From Acestrorhynchus altus (lineage: Eukaryota > Chordata > Actinopteri > Characiformes > Acestrorhynchidae): DNA of 64,000 nucleotides. Each line of letters opens with the position of its first letter. The first letter of the stretch is position 1. Under the pieces are notes generated by a model. It was not told the DNA's origin. It saw only the letters and a list, made by a program, of their open reading frames with translations, and ran no database searches. The translations under genes were made by a program, and so were the position numbers. The stretch lies in the NCBI GenBank assembly GCA_034509495.1, contig CM067521.1:1268656-1332655 (forward strand), read 5' to 3'. Shown here in pieces: positions 1-11,394 of this stretch.

Positions 1-142
1 CAGAGCAGGCCTGATGCCATCATAGTGATTGGAGAAGGAGCTCAGATGGGGATCAATGAGTGCCAGTTCCAGTTCAGAAACGGACGCTGGAACTGCTCTG
101 CACTTGGGGAGAGAACTGTCTTTGGAAAAGAGCTGAAAGTGG
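1..142 (+). CDS. wnt7a: wnt7a, internal exon (5' end cut by window edge)
   Basis: This is part of a secreted Wnt ligand that is lipid-modified, exported and bound by Frizzled receptors. Frame 1 reads QSRPDAIIVIGEGAQMG, then NECQFQFRNGRWNCSALGE and FGKELKVG. This is the N-terminal Wnt domain just after the signal-peptide region, matching about residues 52-98 of vertebrate WNT7A. The FRNGRWNCSALGERTVFGKELKVG region is WNT7A-like, whereas WNT7B has FRFGRW and GQELRVG as I remember it. An N-glycosylation sequon NCS begins at base 91. The exon ends after the first base of a Gly codon at 142, followed by the donor GTATGT at 143-148. The upstream part of this exon and the signal-peptide exon lie outside the window. 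It joins in phase to 10457. Family assignment is near certain. Which fish paralogue (wnt7aa or wnt7ab) cannot be decided here. Confidence 0.96.
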
Positions 143-552
143 GTATGTTACAGTATAAACAGTATTATTACTCACTGTTACTCATTACCACCGAAACAGG
201 AATACTGCTGACAGCCTGTTGTCTGTTATATTACAGTTTTTACTAAGTCAAAGTAAAAATTACTCTTTAAATCCACCAAATTAAAGACAAAGTCCACAAA
301 CTCCCTAAAGAACTGCAGTCAAACTCACTTGGAGGAAGAGGCGTGAGATGGGGCCGATTAGGAATGGTTACGCTGGAACTTAAGATGGTTTATAATCACG
401 TAGAACCAAGAACAGTTGCGTAGAACAATTTATTTTTGGAAATGATTAGGATTGGAAAAAGCAAAAGCACAAATCTATTCCTCCAGGTTTCATTTAAGTG
501 CGTGGACGAAGAGGAAATGAGTGATGGAGCTGAATGCAGCCATGCAGTGCTG

Positions 553-981
553 ATTGTACTGGTGCGATTGGATCAGACGCGGCAGTGCTGCTGGAGTGTC
601 TAAACCCTGTGTCCACTCACTGTCCACTCTATGAGACGCTCCTACCGAGTGTCTCCACCTTGTAGATGTAAAGTCAGAGACAGAAGCTCATCTGTTTCTG
701 CAGTTTGTGTTGGTCGTCCTCTAGTCCTTCATCAGTGCTCATGGCTGGACATTTCTGGTCGGTGGACTGTTCTCGGTCCAGCAGTGACACCGAGGGGTTT
801 AAACACTCCAGCAGCACCGCTGCCTCCGGTGGGGTCCTGATCATTGAAGATCAGGGTGAAAGGAGGAGAATAAAGTCTGCAGAGAAACAGATGATCTGCA
901 GTCTGTGATTGTAGAACTGCGCAGTGCTCCTGTGTAGAAACAGGGAGGTGGTCATAAAGTAATGGCTGATCAGCCCTTTTT
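553..981 (-). mobile_element. FB-A foldback MITE copy 1 (family description here)
   Basis: FB-A is a non-coding foldback element with more than 20 copies or fragments in this window. In the orientation called + here, a consensus copy reads as follows: terminal sequence CATAACATTATGACCAC; a left arm containing CTGATCTTCAATGATCAGGA; the motif CAGCAGTGCTGCTGGAGTGT followed by TTAAAC; a central block with GATGAAGGACTAGAGGACGA and CTTTACATCTACAAGGTGG; the inverted motif ACTCCAGCAGCACTGCTG; a right arm with TCCTGATCATTGAAGATCAG; and the inverted terminus GTGGTCATAATGTTATG. The two arms are reverse complements over more than 60 bases. This copy lies with its central block on the - strand and ends in a degenerate terminus near 975. 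The family resembles non-autonomous DNA elements I recall from ostariophysan fish. The superfamily is not determined. Confidence 0.85.
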
Positions 982-2540
982 GAATGTTTCTTGGCATTTC
1001 TGAAAAATGATGAAGTGGTATTACAGGCAAAGTATCTTTTAGTAGTGGATTTCCTTTGGCTGGCTCGGGTTACTCTCTGCATTTTCGCTGGTGTTCATTT
1101 CTAAGTGGAAATGATTTGTCAAAGCTTTCGTGGCTTTTGGTTTACTCACATTTTTTGGTCTCTGGCACACAACTGTAACGTCCCGTCAAGTCAGCGTGCC
1201 TGGCTTTCACTGAACAAGTATCAACGCGGCCGAATTTACGGCCCCTCTAACAACCCGGCCTCTGAAAAGAAGCCTCTTTCTAGTCATCCTGTCTTATCTG
1301 GAGATTTTAATGATTTGGCAGCCAGGCTTTTCCCTTTACCACGGGTATAAGTTACACCGAGCATGAATGAGGAGGACAAAATAGTACAGTATCCCAAAGA
1401 CGTTTCCCTGTCCGTCACTGTGGGATAAACAAAGCAGAATTAATTAAGAGACAGAAGGTTTTCTCCTCGTTCGGTTTCCGCCGGTTCACGCTATTTATTT
1501 CCCTTAGGCAAACGCAGGCCTATTTAGGGGATCTGTAGGGCTATTGAGCCTCTGACACTTTGACGAATGGTTATGTGGAGAACTTTGCTTTGGTTTCAGA
1601 GCCGCTCTGGCCGGTGGGAATGAGTGCGCAGGATTATCGGGCTGTTTGTCTGTTGAAGATAGCTATCAATACTTAAATGACTCAGAATTACCCCCCGGAA
1701 ATACACGGATCATATTTTACCCCGCGGATCATATTTAACATCATTTCTTCAGCTTCCTCTCACCTTGTGTTCGAGCGGGATTGAGACAGTGCAGGGATTG
1801 TGCAGCCGAGACTTAAAGGAGAACAGCTCAGATCTGTAGAGACTTGTATCCATCGCTGAAGGTGTAGCTGTATTTTATCCCTCTCTGCATCAAAGACAAG
1901 TGCCTCGTGAAAAAGAAAGGAGAGGGGAAAAAAAAAAGCAAAGGTTTTGCTGCAAGCACTTGCATTGCCCAAGAATTTCCCTCGTTTTCTGTCTTGCTCT
2001 GGCATTCTCTTGTATTTAACCCTTTCAATTTGTGGCTTACTGTTAATTTATGAAGACGAAGGCTTATTAACTAGTGTCTAACAGGGACTATCAGTGACCT
2101 CTTGGCTCGTTCATCATGTTTGTTTGCTGCTCGTCTCTGCATACAGTCGTCCGACCCATTGCATCATTTTTAACTGTGTATTTACATGCTTTTAATGTGA
2201 TTGTGCAGTGGATGTATCAGACGACAGTCATGTAGTCACTGGTATTTTAACCTTTTTAAACTTTAGGTCAGTTTTGTGGGACGGTTTTGTTGTTGGATGT
2301 ACTTTTATGTCACACATACGTACATATTGTTATTTTCAGGAGCTCCAAGGCCACTCAAATATATCTTCATTTCATATTAATATTAAGAGAATTAATTTGA
2401 CCATGTTTCGATCAAAATATTACTTTCACTGACAATTATTTGAATGATTTGTAAAGATTAGATTGACAGTGGACCAAAACAACAACAACAACAACAACAT
2501 CCTGAATATCCTTTATTATTTGTATCAGTATGATCCTTTT
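982..2540. other. Intronic sequence without recognised repeats
   Basis: I see no gene or recognisable transposon. Bases 1490-1760 are non-repetitive, with balanced composition and no simple repeats, and could be a regulatory island. A short (CAA)n run lies at about 2479-2500. Confidence 0.5.
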
Positions 2541-3000
2541 TCAGGACTTTTATTCTGAAATTTGTGCACTGTGTGAGCAAAGAAAGAGAGCAATCTGCCC
2601 CTCCTTTCTTAGTTTCCTCTATAACCTAATATCTCGGTCAGTGATGTCATGAGCCCCGCCCCCTCTCTCTGATCAGTCAGAGTCTGTATGCAGGTTGATC
2701 ATCAGCCCCGCCCCCTCTCTCTGATCAGTCAGAGTCTGTATGCAGGTTGATCATCAGCCCCGCCCCCTCATGCACTGGAAGCTCCTTTGGAATTTAAACT
2801 GAGTGAATGTTCGCTGTTACTGACTTGGATTAATCCCTGATAATTCGTGACACAAAGAGACCACCATGTTTAGATAAGATAGTGGTCTTGTAGTTTGTTA
2901 TATGTGTGTCATATTTGTAGGTTACTCTGATCCTGAGATATGAGGCCTAAATAAATGGCATGTAACCTCCTACAAAATGCAAATCGCAGGTTCAGCTCAG
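2541..3000 (+). repeat. REP-B copy 1, with 52-bp subrepeats
   Basis: REP-B is a dispersed family. In this orientation it starts with CTTTTATTCTGAAATTTG, passes through TCCTCTATAACC and a GTCAGTGATGTCAT segment, and then enters a GC-rich 52-bp unit (GCCCCGCCCCCTCTCTCTGA, then TCAGTCAGAGTCTGTATGCA). It ends with TAGGTTACTCTGATCCTGAG and a degenerate GCAGGTTC tail. Here the unit begins at 2653, 2705 and 2757, and the third unit diverges after the GC box. Related copies lie near 13508, 26473, 57490 and 61792 on + and near 11395, 48896 and 56190 on -. Confidence 0.8.
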
Positions 3001-4081
3001 GGCACATTACTTAGTTATTAATATTAAGACTTATTAACTAGTGTCTAGTAGGAATTATTGATAACTATTAGGACTGTTCATCATATTTCTTTTTATTTTA
3101 GCTCTGCAAATAAACCTACCAATCACAGTGTTTTACGGTGTGCATCCCTGTGAACCTTGGGTAAATGATTCATTTATTAATCCTATGGTTTAGTATATGT
3201 TGTGGAGTTCCACAGGGTTCTATTGTTGGGCTAAAACCTTATGGATTTCAATCCTTTATATTTAGTGCATGGAGCAGATTCTCTGAGGTCATCTAATATA
3301 CTACCTCTGGACCGCCAGTGGAACATATACCACAGTTTGAGAACCACTGGCCTAGAACCTGGAGAGAGGCAACAAGCCGAAGTGTTTAAGGGGTTAAATG
3401 CTTCGGTTGTTTGGTCGTTTATTATATCGTCACAGCTGCTGTTGGTTTTCCATTGTAGACCCTCATCATCCCTGCACCGTATAGCGAACAGTGGCACACT
3501 GTGACAGACCTTTGTGTCCATCCCTTTTAGTGGCCACTGTGGTTCAGCCCCCTCTCAACTAGTGTTTGCCCAAACCGCCGTTGTCTGTGGTTCGAATAGT
3601 CAGGATAAAAGAGGTCGGGCAAGCGTTCTAACAGGATTGGTTTCAGTGGCCAGCCGTGCAGCCGTGCACACAGTAGGCAAGCGAAGCCCTGGGAGATGAA
3701 AAGCAGCGTCTAATCCTTGCAGAGCAGTTCAGAAGGAGGTGAAGTAATGCTCGCTCATGCTTAGGGCCTGGTACCATACGCTCTGAGCTTGGCATCATCA
3801 CTGAGGATTCCTCCTCTTTCAGCAGTGTGTTGTTGCATTACGTCGCTGTTGTGTCAGATCTGGGTTTTCATTTTTCCACATTTTGTGCTGTAGTTTGGTA
3901 GCTCCTGATGAATGATCCATCAAGTGCTTGTGTTGAATCAGCACAATATGTGTATACAAAACACCCACAACACACCAAAAAGAATGGTTCTGTGCCTGAA
4001 TGTGATGAAGATGTGTGTAAGTGATTATGATATTAGAGGAACGGATTAGTTTATTATAAACTGTACAACAGAAAGGAGGCT
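3001..4081. other. Intronic sequence, possible old hAT terminus
   Basis: No gene is supported. The sequence around 3330-3362 reads CAGTTTGAGAACCACTGGCC, the inverted form of a terminus common in hAT elements. The rest is unrecognised. Confidence 0.35.
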
Positions 4082-4334
4082 CTAGTTCCCTGTTGGGCCT
4101 CTAGTCTGGATATGAGATGAGATATGCTGCTCCCGGAAATGTTTAATTGGTGACAAATTTGGAAGTGCGGTCTGGGGGAGACGTTCCTGGGAAAGCCTTG
4201 CCGAGTGTGGGAGCATTATCCTGCTGAAAATGCCAGACAGAAGCCCTGCCACGAGAGGCACTCGGATCATCACCACCTCCATCCTCAAACCTGACCATTG
4301 TTGGATCCCAAACACAACCTGGATTTGTTCTGAG
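4082..4334 (-). pseudogene. Tc1-like transposase fragment (same subfamily as 43289-44825)
   Basis: On the - strand the translation gives VWDP, then FEDGGGDDPSASRGRASVWH and FQQDNAPTLGKAFPGTSPPD. The FQQDNAP motif is the central catalytic Asp region of Tc1/mariner transposases. A second frame gives HISSHIQTRGPTGN, which matches YISSYIQTGGPAGN in the element at 44559-44597. Stops and frame changes show it is dead. It abuts an FB-A MITE fragment directly at about 4335. Confidence 0.75.
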
Positions 4335-4655
4335 CTCATCTGTTTCTGCACAGTTTGTGTTGGTCATTCTCTAGTCCTTCATCAGTGCCCACAGGACGCT
4401 GCTCACAGGACGCTGAGGGGTTTAAACACTCCAGCAGCACTGCTGCGTCTGATCCACTCGAACCAGCAACACACAATAACACACCACCACCATGTCAGTG
4501 TGACTGCAGTGCTGAGAATGACCCACCACCCACATAATATCTGCTCTGTGGTGGTCCTGTGGGGTCCTGATCATTGAAGATCAGGGTGAAAGGAGGAGAA
4601 TAAAGTCTGCAGAGAAACAGATGAACTACAGTCTGGAATTATAGAACCACAAAGT
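4335..4655 (-). mobile_element. FB-A MITE copy 2 (truncated)
   Basis: It contains the central block CTCATCTGTTTCTGCACAGT, the CACTCCAGCAGCACTGCTG motif and a well-preserved right arm (GGTCCTGATCATTGAAGATC). The 5' side is replaced by a Tc1 fragment, with no intervening sequence. Confidence 0.85.
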
Positions 4656-5861
4656 GCTCCTGAATACATACACGCTGGTAAAATCGAAAAGTGAACTGAA
4701 CCTACCTTGCAGGGATCTATGGACTGTAAAATGCATGAGCTCTGCTCGTTTTATTTTGTGTGTTTTTTTTTTTTTTTTTAATGGAATCCCGACTCTTTCC
4801 TCCCCCTCACTCTTTCTCTCTCTCGCTTACTCGCCCTCCGGCGCGCTCAAAAATACTTTCCCCCCACCAGCATTGTCTCAAGCCCAGACAAGCACATTGT
4901 GTGAGGTTTATAAATTAACCTCTTGCATTTACAGTTTTTGGCAACGGACGTCTCACAGAATCGTTCAGAGCCACTGATTCAGGTTCTGGAAAAGTAATGA
5001 ACTTCATGTCATAACACACATGTTTTATGGCCTTCTTATCAGTCGTGTTTGTGTTCAGAATATCTTGATTTAAGTAAACACAGTCCAAGTGATTTGCTTG
5101 ATATAAAAATCCACTCCAGCCCGTCCTCGCCGACAAGGTCTTTTGGGGAAGTCGTCAGTCGAATGCATCTGTCTCTTGGCATTAAGTCCACGCAACTCAT
5201 AAAAATCTCCATATAATTGATGCCCCACACTGGCCTTTCGTAAATTGCATGGGCGCTGCTCCAAGATGTTTATCAACCGCAGCTCAACACATACCAATGT
5301 GTTAGTGAAACTCTGAAGTCATGCCGCACTTGTCGACAGCTTAACCCATTGTACCCAGCATTCCCTCTGCGAGCCGGTCAGACCCATTCATTCGGTTTTG
5401 TCCACTTGAACTCGTATCGGTGTGTTTGGTGTGAGCTCTGTGTCGTGCTGATGGGAGGTGTAGAAATCGGAGAGTCAGTCTCCTTAAAGCTCTCGGATTC
5501 TCTTCTCAGTTTGAAGGGTGTAAATGATTCCTGGGAGAGTCAATAGCTGATGATTCATTAATCCAGACGATGAGCTGGACATTTCCGCAATGGCTCACGC
5601 AACACAGAACGGAACGATGGATCTTGAAACCATGCCAGCTTTCTCTTTGCTAAGGAGATTTCCAAGAATTCTGTGCTCGCGTACACTTGTGTTTAAACTA
5701 GGTCTGTCTGTTTGGACTGAAAGTGCTTCCTTGTGCACAGCAAGTGCCCAAGCATGGCTTAAGATTTTGAACACATACATTGAAAATCTTAAATTTGCAT
5801 TTAGAAAAAAAATTTTGTGCAAAAAGATGTTGTTCAGCAGGTAGTGTTAATTTGCTCATGT
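4656..5861. other. Intronic sequence, no repeat recognised
   Basis: A poly-T run lies near 4765-4779, followed by a pyrimidine-rich stretch to about 4870. The rest (4880-5860) is non-repetitive and could include conserved non-coding DNA. No ORF has family support. Confidence 0.45.
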
Positions 5862-6163
5862 ACACCACCATACGATGTGGGTGGTGGGTCATTCTCAGCT
5901 GCCCACTCTGTGTCCACTCACTGTCCCCTCTATTAGACACTCCTACCGAGTGTCTCCACCTTGTAGATGTAAAGTCAGAGACAGAAGCTCATCTGTTTCT
6001 GCTCAGTTTGTGTTGGTCGTCCTCTAGTCCTTCATCGGTGCTCACAGGAGGATAAAGGATGAAGGAGGAAAAAGTATGCAGAGAAACAGATGAACCACAG
6101 TCTCCTGCTCAGTGAGTGTCGAAACGGTGAGATGGTCATAAAGTTATGGCTGATCAGTGCATA
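5862..6163 (-). mobile_element. FB-A MITE copy 3 (deleted)
   Basis: The - strand central block (ACTCCTACCGAGTGTCTCCA, CTTGTAGATGTAAAGTCAGA) is present. The sequence jumps at about 6048 from CTCACAGGA to a shortened right arm, and ends in GGTCATAAAGTTATGGCTGA. Confidence 0.8.
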
Positions 6164-9129
6164 CCGGTGTATTTCTTTTCAATATCATACTTAAAGACTC
6201 AAGCAGGGGAGGTGTTAGAGAAAGGTCATCCAGAGAGGGAAACAGAAAGTGAAAACTTCTCAAAATTCCTGCATGACTGACAGGTTGGGATATAAGCGGA
6301 TGCGTGAGCTGAGTGGTTTGATGCTTCTGTAAAGAAATTTTGCTTTGATAGTGATAAGAGCCAAAGTTTCTGATGGCTGCAACCAAATATAGCCACTTTA
6401 TTCATGTTATTAAAATTCCCAGTTATTGTTTGGATTTTTACAAATCAACCTCGGAATTGTCCCGCACTCTTTACCAGATAGTTCAACAATTGGGTGTCAT
6501 TCCATAAACAGCATACAAAGATGACCCCCGGGGTTAATAACACCTGATGTAGCATTGACTTTCAAAAACAACGGGCATATAACCAGTAACACCACTGACA
6601 ACATGGTCACACCACAGGACATTTACACCATTATGGCCGTTTTAAATCCTTGCCCCACAGAACTGACCTTCAGCATTTTCTTAAACTAAGTAAATATATA
6701 TATATATATATTTTTTTTTATAAATAAAATTTTAAGTTTCTCAAAGTAGAGCCGTCACACCATAGGACTAGTAAAAATTTGCACATTAATGGTTTGACAG
6801 AAATGATGAAATTTGTGAAATTAATAAGAGATTTAAAGTTGCCATCCGAACTTCACACCAAAGCCAAGTATCTGAGGGGGTTTCTGGTTCTTGTTTGACA
6901 AAAGAACCCCCATAGTAGCCTGTTTAAAACAACGCAGGACATTTTTCTTACCAAACGTGATTTACTGTGATAATTATTGTAGTTTTGTGCATTTTAAACC
7001 TTATACTGGTAAACTAACTGTATATAATAATACCATATATATTTACTAACAATTCCAGATGTTACGGATTTATTTGATGAATGCTTATATTACATATATT
7101 TCATTTAAATTACCGTCACACCACAGGACATTCTGCATGTTTACTCGGCATTAAAACCAAAATAAAACACACATTCCCTCTAAAAGTTAAGCAGCTGCAT
7201 AAAATATCCTATTTTACATTACTGACGTTTTTGGGTGGAAAAACATCTCGATTTCTACTCGATTACAGTCAAATCAGACATCACGTCTCCCACCCATGTA
7301 ACCTTGGACACAATGCTGTCTCAAGAAATTCATGAAACAGTGCCTTTCTGGGAGGCATTTTTAGACATGAAGACCTCCTTAGACCTCTGGTTTCCATCAC
7401 CACCACTGTGAAGAGTTCTGACTCAGTGAGTTTCTTATCAGTGGACTGTTTCACACCAAACCACCGCGAATGACTCTGTTTATGTCCAAACTATCTAATT
7501 ATAGCGAAATGTTGAACAATCTGTGGAATTCCCCTCTAATGAAGGTTCATTGACTTATATGGTTAATGTGTCGAACAAAATAATTTAATCTGTAGTCAAA
7601 CCTGTGTACATCTCCTTGAGGATCTCCTGCTCTTAACCTGGAAGCGTCCTGCATCACAGCTTAAGGAGACGTGTTTCGGGTCATGTTTTAAAGTGATAGT
7701 CTGATAATTACGAAATCAACTTATCGTGAAGTAAATGGACGCGACCTCGGCTGCCGCGATATCACCCGTTGTGTTTAATTACGTTTATTGGGGCCAGTCG
7801 AGCTGTTCTGTTCTCTCGTCTGCATCTGTTTTAGACCAAAAACGCACCATAAGAGGGTTCCAGTCATGCACACAGTACCTGACATCGCTTATGTTCCATT
7901 TTACATGTGCTCTGATAGAAGATATGTCTCAAGACTGCACAATTCCATTCAGAAGGTTTTGAAAAGTGAACGAAAATGGACTTGTTTCAAAGCCGCATTC
8001 CAGCTCCGGTTTGGGAACATTTTCTGAAGGAGCAAGGAGAGCATTAATGTTGATTTTTGAGGTATGCGTGCTTGGTGTTGGGCATGCATGCTTGCCACTA
8101 ATACTGCAGTACCCCATGGCCATTGCCACGCCCCGGTCAAACCAACCACCAAATGAAAAAACATACTCAACAGCCAGCAAACTAAGTGGATAATTTGCTA
8201 TGTGGGATTATTTTGACCCCTCCCCACTCAGGACTACTTTTGTTTTCATTGTAAAAAAGAAATCCAGATGACTGCACTTTGCTGTACTGCACTTAAACCA
8301 CTTCTTTGTTTCTTCTCCGTCTCATCTGCATCTACCTGACTGAATCATGCTCTTAACCTGGAAGTGCCCTACTTAACAGTGGCAATCAATTATCAGAGTC
8401 TTTCTGGCCAGGGGCTGTTCTGGATGCCTGGGGGACTCACCTCCGCTCGGGTGTATCCCTTCTTCTGACGGAAGCTGGGACAGTGGCCAGAATCAAGTCT
8501 AAACATACCGCGTGCCCCCCTATCTCTAACACTCTATTGTCTCTTAAATAAACCCTCGTCCATTGTGCTCTTTCAAGAGACGGGCCATTCCACTCCTTCC
8601 TTTGCTGGAATGGTCATCTGAGTGCAATCAGACAGTTATTTGTCTTAATGTTTCCTCCTCCTGACAAGCGAAGGACGATTATTCCGTGTCAAATAAAGAC
8701 AAGGATTGTCGGTGTGGCTGCCGTCCGTTATCGTACCATTGTTAACATGCGTTTACAGTATTATCTCCAACCCTGTCATCTCTATATTAGACTATTTTCA
8801 GCGAGTCTGCTTGCTGTCCACAGCATCCCACCCCACTTAACAGGGGCCACGCCATTCATCAGGGCAAAAGAACGCATGATAAATGCACACTTCTTGGCAC
8901 AGACTGTGCATTTTTGTTATTGCTGTTGAGCGTCAAGCTATGTCAGGTATGTATGTGGGCTTGATATGGCCCAAGTTTAGTGGACCCTGATTACTAACGT
9001 TCACTTCAGGCCGTACTCGTCATCTGAGCATCATCATAATAATGCATTAAACACTGTCAGACGACTAAAAAAAGCAGTGAGTTTGCTCTTCCTGTACACT
9101 TAGTCCAGTATACAGCACACAGAAACATA
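6164..9129. other. Intronic sequence, largely unrecognised
   Basis: No gene is supported. There is an AT-rich microsatellite (TATATA) at about 6692-6720. Between 6540 and 7130 the phrase CACACCACAGGACATT recurs (near 6610 and 7116, with a variant at 6757). This hints at a diverged tandem or dispersed repeat. Bases 8380-8640 are non-repetitive. Confidence 0.4.
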
Positions 9130-9455
9130 AATAACATTAGGACCACCCTGTTTCTCCTCTCACTGTCCACTCTATCAGCTCCTCTGATCACACAGGAGCT
9201 CTTTGTGGTTCTATAATTCCAGACTGTAGTTCATCTGTTTCTCTGCAGACTTTATTCTCCTCCTTTCACCCTGATCTTCAATGATCAGGACCCCACAGGA
9301 CCACCACAGAGCAGATATGATGTGGGTGGTGGGTCATTCTCAGCACTGCAGTCACACTGACATGGTGGTGGTGTGTTAGTGTGTGTTGAGCTGGTACGAG
9401 TGACGTAGCAGACGCAGCAGTGCTGCTGGAGTGTTTAAACCCCTCAGTGCCATGT
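9130..9455 (+). mobile_element. FB-A MITE copy 4 (left half)
   Basis: This copy keeps a long left arm: TCTGTTTCTCTGCAGACTTT, CACCCTGATCTTCAATGATC, then ACTGACATGGTGGTGGTGTG. It stops soon after CAGCAGTGCTGCTGGAGTGT. The central block and right arm are missing. Confidence 0.85.
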
Positions 9456-10440
9456 ACATGACTTCATATTAGAGAGTAATCAGGTTTGGAAAACATGTTC
9501 TGACATGTTCTCGTCAATCTAATCATTTAATCTAACATTTTAAACTCGGCATCATCAAATGTTTACTGTTTATATTGTCCTTACAGGCAAAGCAAACCCA
9601 AACGATAAGTGCAAGGACATTTTTGATCATTGTTAAATTCATAAAAGTACAAAATTAAAAGGTAATTTTCCTAAAAGTGTGTTTGTGTGCCAATCATTTT
9701 GCTAGTTTCAAATGTACAAACAATTTATAATATTCTTAAAATACTATGTTTAAGATTATTTTCACTTTCATATTGCTTTATGCATTATTGTGTGGCTGGC
9801 AGCACTCAGTCCTGTTAATGATCATCTTCTCCTGCTTTTCTTCATGTAGATCTGTATTTACTGCAACTTGTATCCGTTTGTCTTGCACTGGTGGAATCTG
9901 TGACTTCATATCATTTTATTCAAGTAAAAAAAATTCAATCAGTCAGCAAAAAAATCAGTTCTTGAAATTAAAAATCAATGGTTTGACTAATAGACTGCTC
10001 AAATAACATTCACCCAGTGACATTTCATACAGCTGCCAGCTTTAAAATTTAATGTGATGTTGTTTTATATGTTTACTAACTAACAATGAAGACATTAAAG
10101 ATTCCTTTAATTATATAAAATTAATAAAACTCCATAAAATATATTTCTTCTTGGCAAAATGTAAAACCAAAGAGGCATTTTTAAATCATTACACACAGAA
10201 TCTCAAAACATTACAACATTTTTGTTCCAATGTGAACAGATCTTTAATCACAGCATAAACAAAAACAAACCACTTGAATTGTAATGAATATAAAATATAT
10301 AACATTAATTTTATGAATTAAATTAGGAATGAAACTGAACCGTAAGGGCCAAACTGAGGTGCGAACCGAACCGAACCGGGATGTTTTGCATACTGTTACA
10401 CTCTTCGTTTTAAGTGTCTACCAAATTAGTAAATGCAAAT
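9456..10440. other. AT-rich intron end before the 10457 exon
   Basis: The sequence is AT-rich with poly-A and poly-T runs and no recognisable element. A small direct repeat (CCGAACCGAACCGG) is at about 10366-10379. Confidence 0.5.
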
Positions 10441-10456
10441 CTGAATGTTCTTGCAG

Positions 10457-10728
10457 GGAGTAAGGAGGCTGCGTTCACCTATGCCATCATCTCTGCGGGA
10501 GTCGCCCATGCCATCACGGCCGCCTGCACACAGGGCACGCTGAGTGGCTGCGGCTGCGATAAGGAGAAACAGGGTTTCTATAACCAGGATGAAGGCTGGA
10601 AGTGGGGCGGCTGCTCCGCTGACATTCGCTATGGCCTCAGCTTTTCCAAGGTATTCGTGGATGCCCGAGAGATCAAGCAGAACGCCAGGACTCTCATGAA
10701 CCTTCACAACAATGAAGTGGGACGGAAG
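10457..10728 (+). CDS. wnt7a: wnt7a, internal exon
   Basis: This 272-bp exon continues the Wnt core. After the split Gly codon it reads SKEAAFTYAIISAGVAHAIT, AACTQGTLSGCGCDKEKQG, then the hallmark EGWKWGGCSADIRYG, and ends KQNARTLMNLHNNEVGRK. Cysteines of the N-terminal Wnt domain are present (AAC, GCGC, GGC). VFVDAREIKQNARTLMNLHNNE is the most conserved stretch and favours WNT7A, where WNT7B has REIKKNARRL. The acceptor CAG ends at 10456, and the donor GTACGC starts at 10729 after a complete Lys codon (phase 0). An in-frame upstream ATG in the intron is not a start. There are no frameshifts or stops. Confidence 0.97.
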
Positions 10729-10912
10729 GTACGCCTAACAGGATACAATTTCCAAAGCCATTTCCAAGCTCACACTGATCAGTGAGCAGCCAGAGTGTTC
10801 GGATCATAGTACCTCCTTAAATGAAAGGGTTTATTATGAATGAAGAATGAAGACAATCTTTATAAATAAAGTTATAAATAGTTCCATTGAAAGAGCCATT
10901 TCAACACTTCAG

Positions 10913-11200
10913 TTTAGGGTTAGGTCGGGTTTTAGGGTTAGGTCTGGTTTTAGGGTAAGGTCGGGTTTTAGGGTAAGGTCGGGTTTTAGGGTAAGGTCGG
11001 GTTTTAGGGTTAGGTCGGGTTTTAGGGTAAGGTCGGGTTTTAGGGTAAGGTCGGGTTTTAGGGTTAGGTCGGGTTTTAGGGTTAGGTCGGGTTTTAGGGT
11101 TAGGTCCGGTTTTAGGGTTAGGTCGGGTTTTAGGGTTAGGTCGGGTTTTAGGGTAAGGTCGGGTTTTAGGGTTAGGTCGGGTTTTAGGGTTAGGTTAGGG
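10913..11200 (+). repeat. Telomere-like 18-bp minisatellite, about 16 copies
   Basis: Unit GGGTTAGGTCGGGTTTTA is repeated about 16 times head to tail. It includes overlapping TTAGGG motifs, and a variant GGGTAAGGTCGGG alternates irregularly with the main unit. As 18 is a multiple of 3, the array stays open in one frame as a repeated RVRSGF peptide. That is a by-product and not a protein. It lies 184 bases past the exon donor at 10728. All G-tracts are on the coding strand. Confidence 0.95.
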
Positions 11201-11394
11201 GATGAATGGAATACGGCTGTGCACTTTTAGACTAGATGTACATTTGGGATGAGTTGGGGAGTTTGGGATGAGGTGTGGTGGTGATCATCCATTATCCTGA
11301 CTAGGGTATTCCTCTAAAATCTAGTAGTCGGTCTTCTCTAGAGACAGTTATTCCAACAACACACAATAAACCATTTTTAATACCCTTGTTTTAA

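Larger units (their letters stand above)
143..10456 (+). other. wnt7a: wnt7a intron (about 10.3 kb, phase 1)
   Basis: The donor is GTATGT at 143 and the acceptor is TTCTTGCAG ending at 10456. The split Gly codon (G at 142 plus GG at 10457-10458) restores the frame. The intron contains FB-A MITE copies near 553, 4335, 5862 and 9130, a REP-B copy at 2541, and a Tc1 fragment at 4082. The short ORFs inside are not supported as genes. Confidence 0.93.

Noticed and set aside
3514..3699. Possible SINE around a GGTTCGAATAG word at 3591
   Set aside because: Only a weak box-B match, without a box A at the right distance.
10913..11200. Interstitial telomere from chromosome fusion
   Set aside because: The unit is an 18-mer mixing TTAGGG with TCGGGT and TTTTA, not pure TTAGGG. 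It is better described as a minisatellite.
10847..11230. 127-codon ORF encoding a RVRSGF repeat protein
   Set aside because: The frame is open only because the minisatellite unit is 18 bp and has no stop in that phase. It lies in an intron and has no start context or protein-like composition.
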